A DNA stretch of 64,000 nt from Inonotus obliquus (Eukaryota > Basidiomycota > Agaricomycetes > Hymenochaetales > Hymenochaetaceae), in assembly GCA_032164295.1 (NCBI GenBank), contig JAJHTX010000006.1, positions 930,001 through 994,000 of the forward strand, read 5' to 3'. This document shows positions 23,401 through 35,345 of the stretch, one piece after another (position 1 is the stretch's first letter; each line of letters opens with the position of its first letter). The position numbers and the translations under genes were made by a program. The notes under the pieces are model-generated. The model was not told the DNA's origin and searched no databases. It saw nothing but the letters and a program-made list of their open reading frames with translations.

Positions 23401-24324
23401 CCAGTGGTCATCTGTCATTCATATGCCGCTTACCCAGTGTCTCAAGGAATTTCGACGTACCTTTAACAGTATAGTTGACCCCCTTCTGGTTGCTATACGG
23501 AGGGAACTGAGCACAATTGTGTCCAAGCTCCACAAGCTTGACTTGGGTGCGCCTGACGCTTCTGCAGGGATGGGCGGCCCTAGTACATATATGAAGGACC
23601 TTGTTGAGAAGCTGAACTTCATCAAGGCCGAAGTGCTCGCTAAATTCAACGTGAGCGACATGTCTCGTGAATGGTGCGTCTGAATGCGATATCCCCGATT
23701 GTGTAGACATAAATTGATTATCTGCCGTCTCAGGATGGTTACGATTGTAAAAAACGTTGTTCGATCGTTCGTATTAAATGCATCGATAGCGAAACCTCTT
23801 GGGGAAGGCGGGAAGCTGCAGCTAACGAGTGATATGACCGAACTCGAGTTCGCTCTGAGTGCTTTTCTCGCAGAAGGTGGCTCACAGAGTAAACGCGGTG
23901 TTAGGTTGGACGTGATCGGAGACGACTATAGAGCTCTTCGCGCTATGCGGTTTGTCCTTTACGTTCTACTTTGGTGCTATTTCTTACGAAAGCCTGAAAC
24001 AGCCCACTTCTTTTCCTCGAAACGAGCATGTTGTCCTCGCCTGTTCACACAGCAGGTCTTCCGCCGATGGTTATCCTTCACCACATACTCGTGCGCTCAC
24101 CGTTACCTTTGCCACACGCGCTCCACGGATGGAGTGAAGCAGAATACGTGCGGTGGGTGGAGGAGCATACAGCAGAGGAAACGTTGACTCTTATCGATGG
24201 CGCCCTGACACATTGGGAGAAGGTCAATGATACCGGAGCTGAAGGACCGGCGGATGTTGGTACTTCACGGGAGTTTGTTGCGCTGGCGCGCGCAGTCCTA
24301 GGGAATACAACAAGACAACATTAG
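20466..24324 (+). CDS. COG5: COG5, conserved oligomeric Golgi complex subunit 5
   Basis: Subunit of the COG tethering complex for retrograde transport within the Golgi. Family blocks in order: DFDANEYANAIL, KLTLGIDDVSKQL, SNHEALLVQAAGVGSLEEKL, then LQCAADALRRTSRFVVLARR, the typical COG5 core. A Ser/Asp-rich insert follows (about 21470-21600). The gene has many introns; one of about 310 bases (from 20937 to about 21245) is the longest. The C-terminal part reads EWTLIDGALTHW-like segments (TLIDGALTHWEKVND) and ends in RAVLGNTTRQH. The best start joins a 7-base first exon ATGCCAG (20466-20472) by a GTAAGT...CACACAG intron to 20519, giving MPDTLYAAFAVPDF; the ATG at 20482 is the alternative. Confidence 0.8.
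21186..21225 (+). repeat. Short tandem duplication in a COG5 intron
   Basis: The block CCTATATTTGCCACTTG occurs twice in a row, separated by CGT, within the long intron of COG5. It does not touch coding sequence. Confidence 0.7.
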
Positions 24325-25214
24325 ATCATCGTTTTTCGTCGTGATGGCTCTTTCCAAAACTTTGAACCCTACAAATCTATCTTCAAAAGCAAAAGTAGAA
24401 TCGAAATCTATGGGAAGAGAGACTGATCAAGCTGGACAAATTCCCGATCTATGATCTTTGATCGAGGCGCAGAGTACACAGCCATGATGCATAAAGAATG
24501 TTTGCAGAAGCTTTTGAGCGAATTGGAAGGCTTGCGTTACCGCTGTTGTGTTTGGTACGTACATACAGCACCTATTTGTAAGAAAGTTTCTAAAGGTGTA
24601 ATATCCTAGGTGAGCGTATGCACATCGGATCACATGTCACGCAGAATGATTATCTCAGACCCTGTCTTCCCATTGCTAGGCAAGTACACGAATGTACTCC
24701 GGGTCTCAACATTTCTAATGATAGTACTCTCGTCTCCGGTCCGTGGTCTAAGTTAGTATGTATCCCACAGTGAGACGTCCCTAGCTACATTGGCTGTGGT
24801 AAATCACTTTCCCGTGGTTCTTCTTGATGTGACTCCCCGCTTTTACTGGCTGGTATTAGCTTCATCAATCAGCAAGCTGATCATGATGAACAACTAACTG
24901 CTTCGCGCATGTAAAGATTTCCGCGTATCGGGCTTCCAGCCCCGGTTTCCGGTAGCTTGAAGCGCCCCGTACCTTCACTGGGGGCTACCATCATCCCAGA
25001 TGATTGTAGCCATGAATGCGTTGTATTCAAAGGCTACCACCGGTTGTTACGTTGTACCCCAACTCTGACATCGTAGTTGATACACAACCGGCTTTTAGGT
25101 ACGTTTCTAGTGTCAATGGACTCTCTGGTCACCACTCCCTTCTACTCCATCTTGAGTCTCTTGCCTGGCCTGTCTGTAACTCCTAGAGTTCTTGTGTTGT
25201 GTTCTAACATCCGC
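24325..25214. other. Intergenic region with a small inverted repeat
   Basis: No gene is supported. At 24983-25011 there is a near-perfect hairpin: arm GGCTACCATCATC, loop CCA, arm GATGATTGTAGCC (one mismatch). Its role is unknown. The stretch separates the core COG5 block from the 7TM island. Confidence 0.4.
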
Positions 25215-26797
25215 ATGATTGCTGGCTTACCCTCATTTTATTTCCCCTCCCGCGAAGGAGTTGACTATCTGTGCAAGTGATATTTTACTTACGGATACAA
25301 CCTCCATACTTGAAGCTCATGCCCCATGATGACAGACTCGCACTCTGTCGCTCCACCGACAGAGGTAAACTATTCTTTGAGTGCCATTGTGGTTTTCTAT
25401 CTACTTCAGATCCTCGGAGGTCATGTCGGTATTCCCATTGTACTTCTCACGCTGCGCGTAAAGAAGGTACAAAGGCATCCTATGCATGTAAATTTCCTTG
25501 TGACCTGGATCATTTACTCGACTTCTTTCTGCATACTGTGAGTTTGCACATTTACTCTGGAAGATACCTAAACCCACAAATTCCAGGTTATATCTTGGGA
25601 AACAGTTTGGCTCGAAGCCCAGTACGGCACTCTGCGCCGTCCAGGCGTCGTTAATTTACGGGACAGCGATACTGTACGTTTCGTAATTCATACACAGCTT
25701 ATGTGATGTTGAGTGGCCTCAGAACTCCTACTGCGGGGCTTTGCTTCGTCTTAAATGTGGGTAAACCAAGCTGGCAATTGCAACACAGTACAGAAGGCTT
25801 ACTTCAGACTCGACAGCTTTGGTTTAGTTTACGTGATGCGGAGCAACACAAGTCATCAGAGACAGGTCATTCACTCCGTAATTACTTGGTTCGTGTTATT
25901 TCGTGCTTTCGCCTATTCATGCACTGACGTGGATCCTTAAGCTAATCTCTGCCCCATATGTCGTATTTCTCGTGTTTGTTACCTTGACGGCTATGGTATG
26001 CAAGTTGTTGAGAATCTGGTCCAAGTCCAGAAAGTTGACATTGCGTATCTGTAGTTTGGTGCATTCAATCCTGGACTAGTTTCAAGATCCCATTATGTCT
26101 TTTACTGCACCCTCTACTCCAGCATTGTGTAAGTCGACGTCACTCGTAAACCTACGGTTGTTGAAACTTGGTGTCCAGAGACCTAGTTCCCGCGACGGCT
26201 GCCATAGTATTGCTCACAGTCATTGTATTTGAAGGAAAGTTCTTCACTACCCCCAAAAGCTTCAGCCTTCAGCTACTGACGAGTATCTTGCATACAACAG
26301 GATTGGTCGCATTTAAATTGTATCGCCTGCGCAAGGCTTTTCGGGAAATGAACTCGAACGGCGGAGCCCCGACGCAGCTCTTCATCAGAATTGGGATATT
26401 CAGCATTTACTCGTTCTTGGCTATCATGTACGTCCGAAAACCTTAGCATGGCTTCGTTCTATTTACGTCCCAGTCCTTCAAGCGCATGTATCACTTTTTG
26501 GGCGAAAACGGGTGCGGAATTGCCATACATCATTCAAGCTTCTCGTAAGCTCCTCCCGATCCCCGATTTTAGTAGAAGTTCTTACTCTTGTCCGCTAGTC
26601 CCCACTGCAGCGTTCATCATATTCGGAACGCAAAGGGTAAGCATTTCATCCGCGATTTGTGTATTATGCTTCCTTTGCTTATGCCAGCATTTTAGGACTT
26701 ACTTGAAGCTTGGGGCTTACTACGAAAAGCGAATGTAGCGGAGAAAGACAAAGTACCAGAACCTGTTATCATGTCCGAAACTAGAACTAGTTCGTAA
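25215..26797 (+). CDS. Seven-transmembrane protein of a basidiomycete-expanded family, member 1
   Basis: A receptor-like 7TM protein of unknown function. About ten short exons can be followed. Exon 1 encodes MIAGLPSFYFPSREGVDYL; an intron ending in CTTGAAG restores frame into SCPMMTDSHSVAPP. Then come helix 1 (SAIVVFYLLQILGGHVGIPI), helix 2 (HVNFLVTWIIYSTSFCIL), LYLGKQFGSKPSTALCAVQA, TPTAGLCFVLN, QLWFSLRDAE, LISAPYVVFLVFVTLTAM, SHYVFYCTLYSSI, VPATAAIVLLTVIVFEG, RIGIFSIYSFLAI and PTAAFIIFGTQR, then DLLEAWGLLRKAN and a short tail. I know this pattern from many uncharacterised Agaricomycete proteins, but it does not match the STE2 or STE3 pheromone receptors. Confidence 0.7.
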
Positions 26798-27267
26798 CGT
26801 AGTATCATTTCCCAGCTGTTTCATGTTGGTTTCGACAATGTACAGTAAATGAACTGCTTGCATGTACTTGTACCTCTCTAAATATGAAAGCTACCCTGCG
26901 ATCATTTATTTTTCATTTCGATGAACCTGATCAATAACGTGAGAAAAACTTCCATGATGGATGAGTTGTCAGTTCAAGTTGTCGTCTGATGAATGGTTAC
27001 TTAGCTCTTCGTCCAATCAAGCAACACGGATGCTTGCCTCGATAACAAGGTTGTCTTTGCTCAGGATAAATGTCCTCATATCTTATCCTTCTTGAAGCAT
27101 GTGGACATTTGATTGTTGCCGGCTAACCTGACCTGGTCTTCCTGAGTATAACTGTGGACTGCCATGCACCTGCTTACTCTCTCCAGACTCATTTACCTCG
27201 TTATCCCATCCCTGGAGCTGATTACCCGCTTCTTCCTTTACAAAAGGCGTTTAGACAGGCAATCAGT

Positions 27268-28690
27268 ATGTCTGGACCATATGTAGTACAACCGACAGCT
27301 TCCCCAATTGACCTTGGTCGTCACAAAGACATCATTCTGGGACTTTACTTTTCCTTCTTGATTATTGGCGGGAACGTATGCTTACCGCTTCTGATTGCCA
27401 CAATCATTCTGAATAAGTCGGCGAGTCGACGTCACCCAGCATTTATCAACTTCCTCGTTTCATTGGTAACTTTTGCGACCGCTGGCCTGTTGCTGTGAGT
27501 AATTGCTGTTTCGAATGGACATCTGGAACAAGTCTGACCGTACATCTTAGACTTTATTCTGGAAAGCAAAGCAGCTCTCAACTGGGTGTTGGTCTCTGCT
27601 TGGCGCTTGCGGCATTGATGTACGGAAGCATAATAGCGTCAGTCCTACCTCTCTCGTCTTACTCTTGAAAGGCACTGACAATCCGAACAGAAGTTCGGTG
27701 GCAACATTCTGCCTTGTGTTACAGGTACATCAGCATGCGAATACTGCTCTTCTCAAGTCCTGAAACTCCTCGCAGCTTTGGCTCAACTTCAAATGCCGGC
27801 AACTTATCCATGGAAGACCGAAGCTGTCACTCGGACTAGTACGTCAATCTTCTGCTTTTCCAGTGTCATGCTTACCTCTTTACCTCTTGGTAGATACTGA
27901 GTGCTCCATGGGCATTCTTCCTATTTTTCATCATCTTAACTGCCGTGGTACGCTCCAAGATGTTTCCTACAAATAGTGATTCGGTATTACTAATAAAGAA
28001 GTTTCCGTCCGCAGACAGGGGCAAGAGATCATTCGCTAGTAACAAATCAATGGGTGTTTTACTGCACTGTTTCGAAAACTTAAATGTGAGTGCCCACCTT
28101 TTCCGATTACTCGTATACTTACCAAAACCACTAGAGTGTACTCTGTAAGCGCAGTTGGCGTGATTATGATGACACTTGTTCTTGTATTTCAATGTGAGAA
28201 TATTCTTTCGACTAGTAATCGTCTGTCGACTGAGCACCTTCCTAGTCTTGGTCCATTTCCACCTGCATAAACTCGGCAGGGTCTTCCCAGTGGACCAATC
28301 TTCGCTTCGTCTGAGTCTTCGAGTCACAATTTTCACTGCGTTCTCGGTCGTTTTTCTCGTGCAAGTAGTTTCCTTCTCCCAGTTTTTATCACTGAAACCT
28401 CCTACAGCGATGAATTAGTGAATGTCTTCATCCCAACAATACCGGAAGCCTACCTTATCATCTCGCTCTGTACGTGTCCAGCTCAGCTTGTACTTTTTCT
28501 TGATCCATTCATAATTATCACACTTTTCAGTACCGCTTACCGTCTTCCTCGTTTTCGGGACCCATGAAGTACGTCTTGGTTCACGCCTTAAGAGAGAGAT
28601 CTTGCATACTAATTTTCCTTCTCGTCGCCCGCCCTCCGTAAAGGAGAATCTACGTATATGGCTCGGGTTTTGAAACCGACCAGAAAAAGG
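27268..28690 (+). CDS. Seven-transmembrane family, member 2, divergent and possibly decaying
   Basis: Helix 1-2 read DIILGLYFSFLIIGGNVCLP and HPAFINFLVSLVTFATAGLLL; then LYSGKQSSSQLGVGLCLALA, ILSAPWAFFLFFIILTAV, LVTNQWVFYCTVSK, VGVIMMTLVLVFQ, RLSLRVTIFTAFSVVFLVQV and PLTVFLVFGTHE. The usual DLL-AWG end is replaced by NLRIWLGF and a stop, and some connecting exons could not be found in frame. It lacks the SFYFPSRE start of the other members. It may be an old, fast-evolving member or a pseudogene; the exact end is uncertain. Confidence 0.5.
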
Positions 28691-28706
28691 AGCTGGTCTG
28701 GAAGCA

Positions 28707-29009
28707 ATGACATCCAATGCTCCTTCCATATCACGATCAGGCGATATACCTTTTAGGAATGTATATGCTGTGCATAAACCTCTTCCTCCTATACGAGATG
28801 CATCTGATCCTCGTGGGTGCATCTACGCGATGAACAAGTCCCTTCCTCCTATTCGAGACGCATCTGATGCTCAGGCAGGGATAGGTCTAAGTCATCTCCA
28901 TCTACTCTCTTCCTCGTTCGGTATGAAAGACATAGTCGTACGGTTCATTTTTCTCGCTCGGCTTAAAATCCTGATCCCCGCTATTTCAATTAAGGCCCAA
29001 AGGTGTTGA
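28707..29009 (+). other. Open frame with a two-copy LPPIRDASD repeat
   Basis: A 100-codon frame contains YAVHKPLPPIRDASD and then YAMNKSLPPIRDASD, two imperfect 57-60 base direct repeats (about 28769-28872). A stop precedes it in the same frame, at 28668. It could be a lost C-terminal tail of 7TM member 2 or a separate small gene. No family is recognised. Confidence 0.3.
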
Positions 29010-29413
29010 TGTTACCATGCAGTCTGCTCCTGAATAGAACAGCCGGTCCAGCATTGAGGCAAGTTCCGGAAATCATAAAATTGCGGTGCGAACGTGCTCC
29101 TTCCTACTCAGGGTGTGCAAGGACTGGTTGACGCGAGCTCCGCGATGATAATGGCTACACATGATATCCAATGCTTTCTGATCCCCGTAGTCGAATATTT
29201 CCCACATGAGGCTAGTGGTCTCTGATCTTCAAATACAATACTTGTGGCGCTTGACCGTTGCATCTCATCTCCATGTTGCTTGATCTTCCCTTCCCTGACC
29301 ATTTTTCAGGCATAAACGAAGCGTGGAAGGGACCGTCTCCTTCCCTTTTGTCTCCCATCCAGTCGGTGCTGGTCACCTTTATCGGTCCGTTGTGAAAGCA
29401 TTCGTTTAGCAAG

Positions 29414-31019
29414 ATGAATATCGTTCTACCCTCATTCTATTTTCCTCTACGAGAGGACGACGGATACTCGTGTACGTGCTTCTCTATGGCCTCACTTGCG
29501 TTCATACTGAACCTCGGTCACATTATTTTGCAGTTTCGCAGTCCCTATTGACTACCTCCGATGGACGTGAATATAACTTGAGCGCTGTCGTGGTCTTCTT
29601 TCTGCTCCAGATCCTTGGTGGGCAAGTTGGAGTACCCGTCATTCTCCTTACTCTATGCATCACCAGAGGAGTAAAACGGCACCCCATGCTAGTCAACTTC
29701 CTGGTTACTTGGGTCATCTATTCCGCTTCTTTCTGTGTATTGTGAGTGAGAATCCCAAAAGCGATTCATTGAGTTACTGAATCTGTTTGAGGTTATATCT
29801 CGGAAAGCAATTCGGTCCGGAACCCAATCATGGAATTTGCGCCATTCAAGCATCTCTGATCTATGGAACAGCTATTATGTGAGCATCACCCAGATTAACG
29901 TATCTACCCTCACATAGTGAATATACTTCATAGGACTCCAACTGCTGGCCTTTCTTTCGTCCTAAATGTAAGCTTGCGTTGCTATGATCGAGCAGCCGAA
30001 TAACGAAAAGCAGCTTTGGTTCAGTCTTCGTGCTGTGACAGAAAGCAGATCGGTCGTCACCAACCACTCATTGCGAAACTATTCGGTAAGTGCTTATTGG
30101 TACGAGCCTAATCATTGCACTCGAGATTTACGAGAGACTGTCAAGCTGGTTGCCGCTCCGTATGTTGCCTTCGTCGGATCCGTCGTATTCACTGCATCGG
30201 TAGGTTACTATCAGGACTCATCGGCGATATCTTCGGTCTAATCGAACCCGGACATTACAGTATGGAGCGACCAATCCTGATTTGCTCTCAAGAAACCGTT
30301 ACCTTTTCTACTGCACCATTAACTCAAAGATCGTGTACGTGTGATGTCCTATCTTGATCGCTTTGATTGACACCCGAGGTTCAGAGATGTGATCCCTGGC
30401 ATGGCTGCTCTGATCATGCTTACCGTAGTGGCATTTGAAGGTATATCGTATTGTTCAGCGGCAATTCGAAACATGGTTTCTCATCATTTCTGCTGATAAG
30501 GGTTGATCGCGCACAAGCTTTATCGTATGCACAAAGCCTTCGTTAGCATGAAGTCAAGCAGTGCTCCCCCAATGCATCTCATAATCAGAGTTGGGGTGTT
30601 CAGCATCTACTCGTTCTTGTCAATTGTGTAAGTCCAGCAGTCTAATGTTGCACGTAGAAGGAAAATAATGTTTTGTTTCTGCTCAAGCGCATGCATAGCC
30701 TTCTGGTCCAAAACGGGAGCGGAGTTACCTTACATCATCCAAGCTTCCCGTGAGAGTTGTCTCAGTTCAGAAGCTTTGCCTCCTCAGCTGATTCATTATG
30801 TCGGCGATATCTAGTCCCTACTGCAGCATCGATAATATTCGGTACTCAGCCTGTGAGTTGATCCGACAAGTTTGAATACTATTTGTGAAACTCAGGTCGT
30901 CTGTTCAGGACCTTTTGGAAGCATGGAGAATAACTCGTCTCTGGAGATCTCTTCGGGGAAAGCCAAAACCGGTCCAGAATGTTGAGATATCTAAGCCTAA
31001 GCCCCTTATAGGATCTTGA
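29414..31019 (+). CDS. Seven-transmembrane family, member 3
   Basis: Complete member with conserved exon plan. Exon 1 encodes MNIVLPSFYFPLREDDGYS; the donor GTACGT and acceptor TTTTGCAG lead into FSQSLLTTSDGREYNLSA. Helix blocks: VVVFFLLQILGGQVGVPV, HPMLVNFLVTWVIYSASFCV, LYLGKQFGPEP, TPTAGLSFVLN, QLWFSLRAVTE, LVAAPYVAFVGSVVFTAS, then RVGVFSIYSFLSIV and CIAFWSKTGAELPYIIQAS, PTAASIIFGTQP. The tail starts DLLEAWRITRLWRSLRG and is basic. The closest relatives in the window are members 1 and 4. Function unknown; the short outside N terminus and basic inside tail are compatible with a receptor, but this is inference. Confidence 0.7.
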
Positions 31020-31752
31020 GATATCAACCTATTGGCACGCCTTCCTTATTGTGACATAGACGATCTATCTTTGCTTGTTCTGACCTTCTGATTCATAGGG
31101 CGTACATCCTATTGATTCATCTGATGTAGGTTCTGTACCGGTATGGCTATCAATCACTTATTGGAGGTCGATTATATAATAGTTGTAAATTCAAGGAATG
31201 AGATGGACAGTATTCAGTTGCGCCTTTACTAAGTCCTACTGAGATGTTCTGAAAGGCCTGCTTTCCAGAGATAGGTCATTCCTTCATGTCACAATCAAAA
31301 CTTCCTAGTCCCATAAGACCGAGGATGGTTTTTCAAGTATCAGATATACAACATAACAAATTAACAGTACAGGAGGATTCGTGATGAGACAATACTATAC
31401 ATGGGGCTAGCCGAACCGCAGAAGATTGTTGTGTAAACGAGTTGGTCCTATCTAGGTGCGTTTCTTGTGAAACGACTGCGTTAATACGCTAATATAGCTC
31501 ATGGCTATTGTACATACCTTCCTGCAAGTTTCATATACGAAAAAAATTCTTATATCGTTGCTCTTGAAACGTCGCTAATCTTTGCGCCTGTCAGAAGCCA
31601 TAACGAATATATAATGAGGGTTGTAAAGGATTACCTTTGACTGATCTAAGAGCTGAGCAGAAGTCTCGACCTTCTGTGGTGGTAGAGAATCTTGGAGCGA
31701 ATGCAATAACCCCTTGGTGAGTGAGTGTCAGTATCAGTCTCTCCAGAAGGAC
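31020..31752. other. Intergenic region, no supported gene
   Basis: AT-rich sequence between the convergent 3' ends of 7TM member 3 (+) and the broken TLC gene (-). No domain, repeat or RNA gene is seen. Confidence 0.4.
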
Positions 31753-32531
31753 TCAGAGATTATACACTTTTGATCGTACCTTTTCCGTGTGCACCATATC
31801 TGACCGACTAGCTCGAGCTCGGCGAATTATTCCTTCCACGCAGGAGATAAAACTTGCAACATGTAACAGGAGGGCAAGCCCGAGTATGCAAGCGAGGATG
31901 AAGCTGCCTCCACAAATCCCGTGCCTTCCTCGCGGCATAATCGTCTGAACCAGAAGAACAGAATGTATCATTATACGGAAAATGAAAAACAGCACTGCAA
32001 ACAACACATCGTTGCGCAGCCTTGGCCACATGAATGTGAATGAAAGTAGACATGTTGGTATCTCCATGACTAAACAGACAGCAAATACATGCGCCCAACC
32101 ACGGAAAACAATGAACGGAATAACATAAATGTATATGATATGGTGTGCCCATCCCATCATGGGGGTGAGTTGCTGAGGATATTTGATACTACCAACAGCC
32201 AGATCGGATAGAAGAAAGCCTTGGAACGACCCACATAGAGCCCGAGCGAGTCGTTTTCTTTGATACTACCAACAGCCAGATCGGATAGAAGAAAGCCTTG
32301 GAACGACCCACATAGAGCCCGAGCGAGTCGTTTTCTGTGGTCCACAGCCAGTATATCTCCTCCCGATGCAAGGTAATCCCACCAAAAAGGCATGCTGCCT
32401 AAAGACATTGCGGTGCTTGACATGAACGTTATGATCCAAGATCGTTGCCTTAATCCGTCGAAATGGATTTCGGCGAGAAAGTAACATGAGCAAGAGCAAA
32501 AGAAAGAGAGTAACGAGGCAAGAAGTAACAT
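31753..32531 (-). pseudogene. TLC-domain membrane protein, broken by an exact 77-bp tandem duplication
   Basis: Close relative of the intact gene at 40068-40871. From the ATG at 32531 the frame reads MLLLASLLSFFCSC, then SWIITFMSSTAMSLGSMPF and ALCGSFQGFLLSDLAVGSI. There the same 77 bases are repeated, shifting the frame, and translation ends after about 124 residues. The rest (MGWAHHIIYIYVIPFIVF, MEIPTCLLSFTFMWPRLRND, FFIFRIMIHSVLL) is open in the original frame down to 31753. No other damage is visible. TLC proteins (TRAM, Lag1, CLN8 group) are ER multi-pass proteins linked to sphingolipid handling. Confidence 0.75.
32182..32336. repeat. Perfect 77-bp tandem duplication
   Basis: Bases 32182-32259 are identical to 32259-32336, a period of 77. 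The unit begins TTTGATACTACCAACAGCC and ends GAGCGAGTCGTTTTC. Because 77 is not a multiple of three, the second copy puts the TLC frame out of register. Confidence 0.95.
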
Positions 32532-33529
32532 TCTGTGAAGACTCGAGAAGTACCAACAAACATGAGTCTTCCTGTTATTTATATTAGGCAGGATTATAGG
32601 CGTAGTCTGCTCACATCCCGCCTGACGTCTTTGTGCTGAATTCTGCCTCGTGTGGCTTCATTTGGAGGGACTTGAGAAGGTCGCAAACTCGATTACGGAC
32701 CATCATTCACCAAGATATCGTATCACATAGAAGAGAAGTGAGTATTTTAGTGCTCGCAATGAGGAACCCCGCAAAAAAATGGGTCAGCCGACTCAGAATC
32801 GGATACCGCAAGAATTGGTTCAGACAGATGAACGCTTTCAGTCCACCCACACATCATTGTAGTTCAGTCTTTGGTCTGTCTATGTCTCTCAGCGACACCA
32901 GCGATTGATACTGCTTATAAAGCGTCGAGCCCAACATAGTCTGAAGAGATGGACTTGCAGGCCATGTATACCTGAGTGAAGAGTGGAGTTCACCTGAGGA
33001 GTGACCGCGAGTCGCGACTCAGTGGAAGATTGATCGTGGGAATATACCTTCAAATTCTCTAAGAATGGATTCCTTATCTCTTTCATATCAAGGAGTTTCT
33101 GCGTCGCCGAAACTGCTTCTCCTTTCTCTGGCAGCTATGCACATCTCGCGTCAAGATCCACCGCCCAGAATTGAATAGCTTCCTTCGTGGCATCTGCAGT
33201 AGTGCCGTTGCATCGCATAACCATAGTGCTGGACACAGTGGCATCTTATGCTATGCACCGATCATCATGGACGGGGTATTTCACCTGACGATAAGGACTA
33301 CAACGCGACCTTGTCTGGCGTAAGTATATGTGATGACGATTTTAGACCCATTTGCTACCTTTCATTGATGTCTTTCTCGTTAGCAACACAATAATGCCAT
33401 TCACAGCAACGCAACGGTGCATTGCCAGTCTGATCGCCTCTTCCTTTATATTAAGTACTTCGTGGATGCAAGTCTAGCGTCGTCAGCAGATCAAAACCTC
33501 TCGATTTACCTCGCAAGACTCTTTCCATT
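32532..33529. other. Intergenic region, no supported gene
   Basis: Lies between the start of the broken TLC gene and 7TM member 4, which diverge. It should contain both promoters. A 91-codon plus-strand frame (32633-32908) has no recognisable domain. Confidence 0.35.
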
Positions 33530-35186
33530 ATGCAACTCCAATCTTTCTTCTTCCCATCTCGAAACCTCAGCAACCTCGGGAATATCTCCGAAGGACATCA
33601 TCGTACGTTTGTATATACTCTACAGAGACTACGCAAGCCAATCTTTACATCTACTATGCTGCGATGCGGTCGGTCTGCTCATGTTGGGTCCAGGAGACAG
33701 TGGCCAGCAACACAATATAGCGATAATTTCATATTTCTTCTTACAAATTTTCGGAGGACATTTCGGCGTTCCTGTTATCTTGCTCACCCTGGTCTTCAAG
33801 AAAGAAATCAGGAGGCACCCGCTCCTCATCAACTTTTTGGTCACTTGGGTGCTGTATTCTACTGCATTCTGCCTCCTGTCAGTCTTCCATACGACTCGAA
33901 GTTATCATTTCCCTCTGACAAATATTCAGGCTTTACGTCGGAAAACAATTTGGCCCGGAGCCTCCTAGGGGACTCTGCCTATCTCAAGCATCCTTGATTT
34001 ATGGAGCAGCAATAATGTAAATAGTATTGCTCTATGCAGACTGATAGGACGAGCTTAAATAACACGAATTCAAGGACATCGACTGCAGGCCTTTCATTTG
34101 TCATAAATGTGAGCATCTAGCTGGCCAATTTCTCATGTGCATAACTTACGCCTCTTCGTGAAGATCTGGTCTGGAATGAATGCCCTCAACAGCAAGCAAT
34201 CAGATTTCAGTGTGCGGAAATGGAGGGATTATTTGGTCAGTCTCCTATTCTTCATGACTATCCGCCCCCATCGGTACTGAGTAACTGATCACTCGACTTA
34301 TCTCATAGTTGATAGCTGTTCCCTATGTTCTATTCGTCCTTTTCACCATTGTTATGGCTGTCGTGCGTCTTTTTGCTACTAACTCGCGGAATCGTTGGTA
34401 ATGTCCATGCAAGGTCGGTTCTGCTTATCCTCAACGTGTGACTCGATACACATACGTCTTTTATTGCACAATAGACTTGCAAGTTGTGTGAGTACACACT
34501 TCAGCTCCGATAATTCATTTCGATCTGACGATATTCTTGCAGGAATCTCGTTCCGGGGTGCTCTGGCTTAGTTTTGGTCTTTGTTCTTGTTCTGGAAGGC
34601 GAGTCATTATAGTCCGTATAACGCAAGCCACTGAAGGTAGCATTCATACACAGTTCTAATTGGCGTAAAAATTTATCGGATGTACAAAGCCTTTGCAAGT
34701 ATGAGGGCGAATTCAACACCACAGACGTATCTTGTTGTCCGTGTAGTCATCTTTACCGTTTATTCTATACTATCCATTCTGTGAGTCTCCTGTCCTTCGC
34801 CGATTCGTTTTTGACTCTAAGGACTCATTTAGAGCCTGCATCGGCTTCTGGTCACAGAAAGGTGACGCCGCACCATACATCATTCAAGCTTCCTGTAAGT
34901 TCACCCTCTCAAGGACCGTCCTTTTCATAACTCAAATTCAACTGCAGTACCTACTGCAGCATTCGTGATATTCGGCACACAGTCGGTAAGACCCCTCTCC
35001 TCGTCTCCCGTCGAGCTTGATTGAGCTGATTTTATTGGGTAGGACCTACTGCGTGTCTGGGGCATAAGCGGCCTATGGAGTCGATTGAGTCGGAAAGGGA
35101 AAGAAACTGCAGTACAGAAGTCGAATCCAGTTCCTCCAGTCCAACAGAGTGCCGAAGAACTTCAGGCACGCTCAGTGATGACATGA
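33530..35186 (+). CDS. Seven-transmembrane family, member 4
   Basis: Exon 1 encodes MQLQSFFFPSRNLSNLG and ends at a GTACGT donor; the next exon begins after GGTCCAG and reads RDSGQQHNIAIISYFFLQIF. Then HPLLINFLVTWVLYSTAFCL, LYVGKQFGPEPPRGLCLSQA, TAGLSFVIN, SDFSVRKWRDYL, LIAVPYVLFVLFTIVMAV, RVVIFTVYSILSIL, FWSQKGDAAPYIIQAS and PTAAFVIFGTQS follow, each bounded by GT-AG signals. The tail starts DLLRVWGISGLWSRLSRKG and is Lys, Gln and Pro-rich. It is a complete member. Its 5' and 3' ends are duplicated at 39.1-39.5 kb. Function unknown. Confidence 0.7.
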
Positions 35187-35345
35187 TATCACTGTTTGGC
35201 AAATCCTTTTCAAGCGACGTTTCCCTACATAATATGTACATGAGAAAATCGGAACGGGTATATAAGAACGGACATATGTGCACGAGGTCCGAACGTGCTG
35301 TGGTTGTGATGATAAAAAATGTAATATGTCGGAGGTGTGCGAACG

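Noticed and set aside
25215..31019. Mating-type pheromone receptor (STE3) locus
   Set aside because: The 7TM proteins do not show STE3 motifs, and no pheromone precursor with a CaaX end or homeodomain gene was seen nearby.
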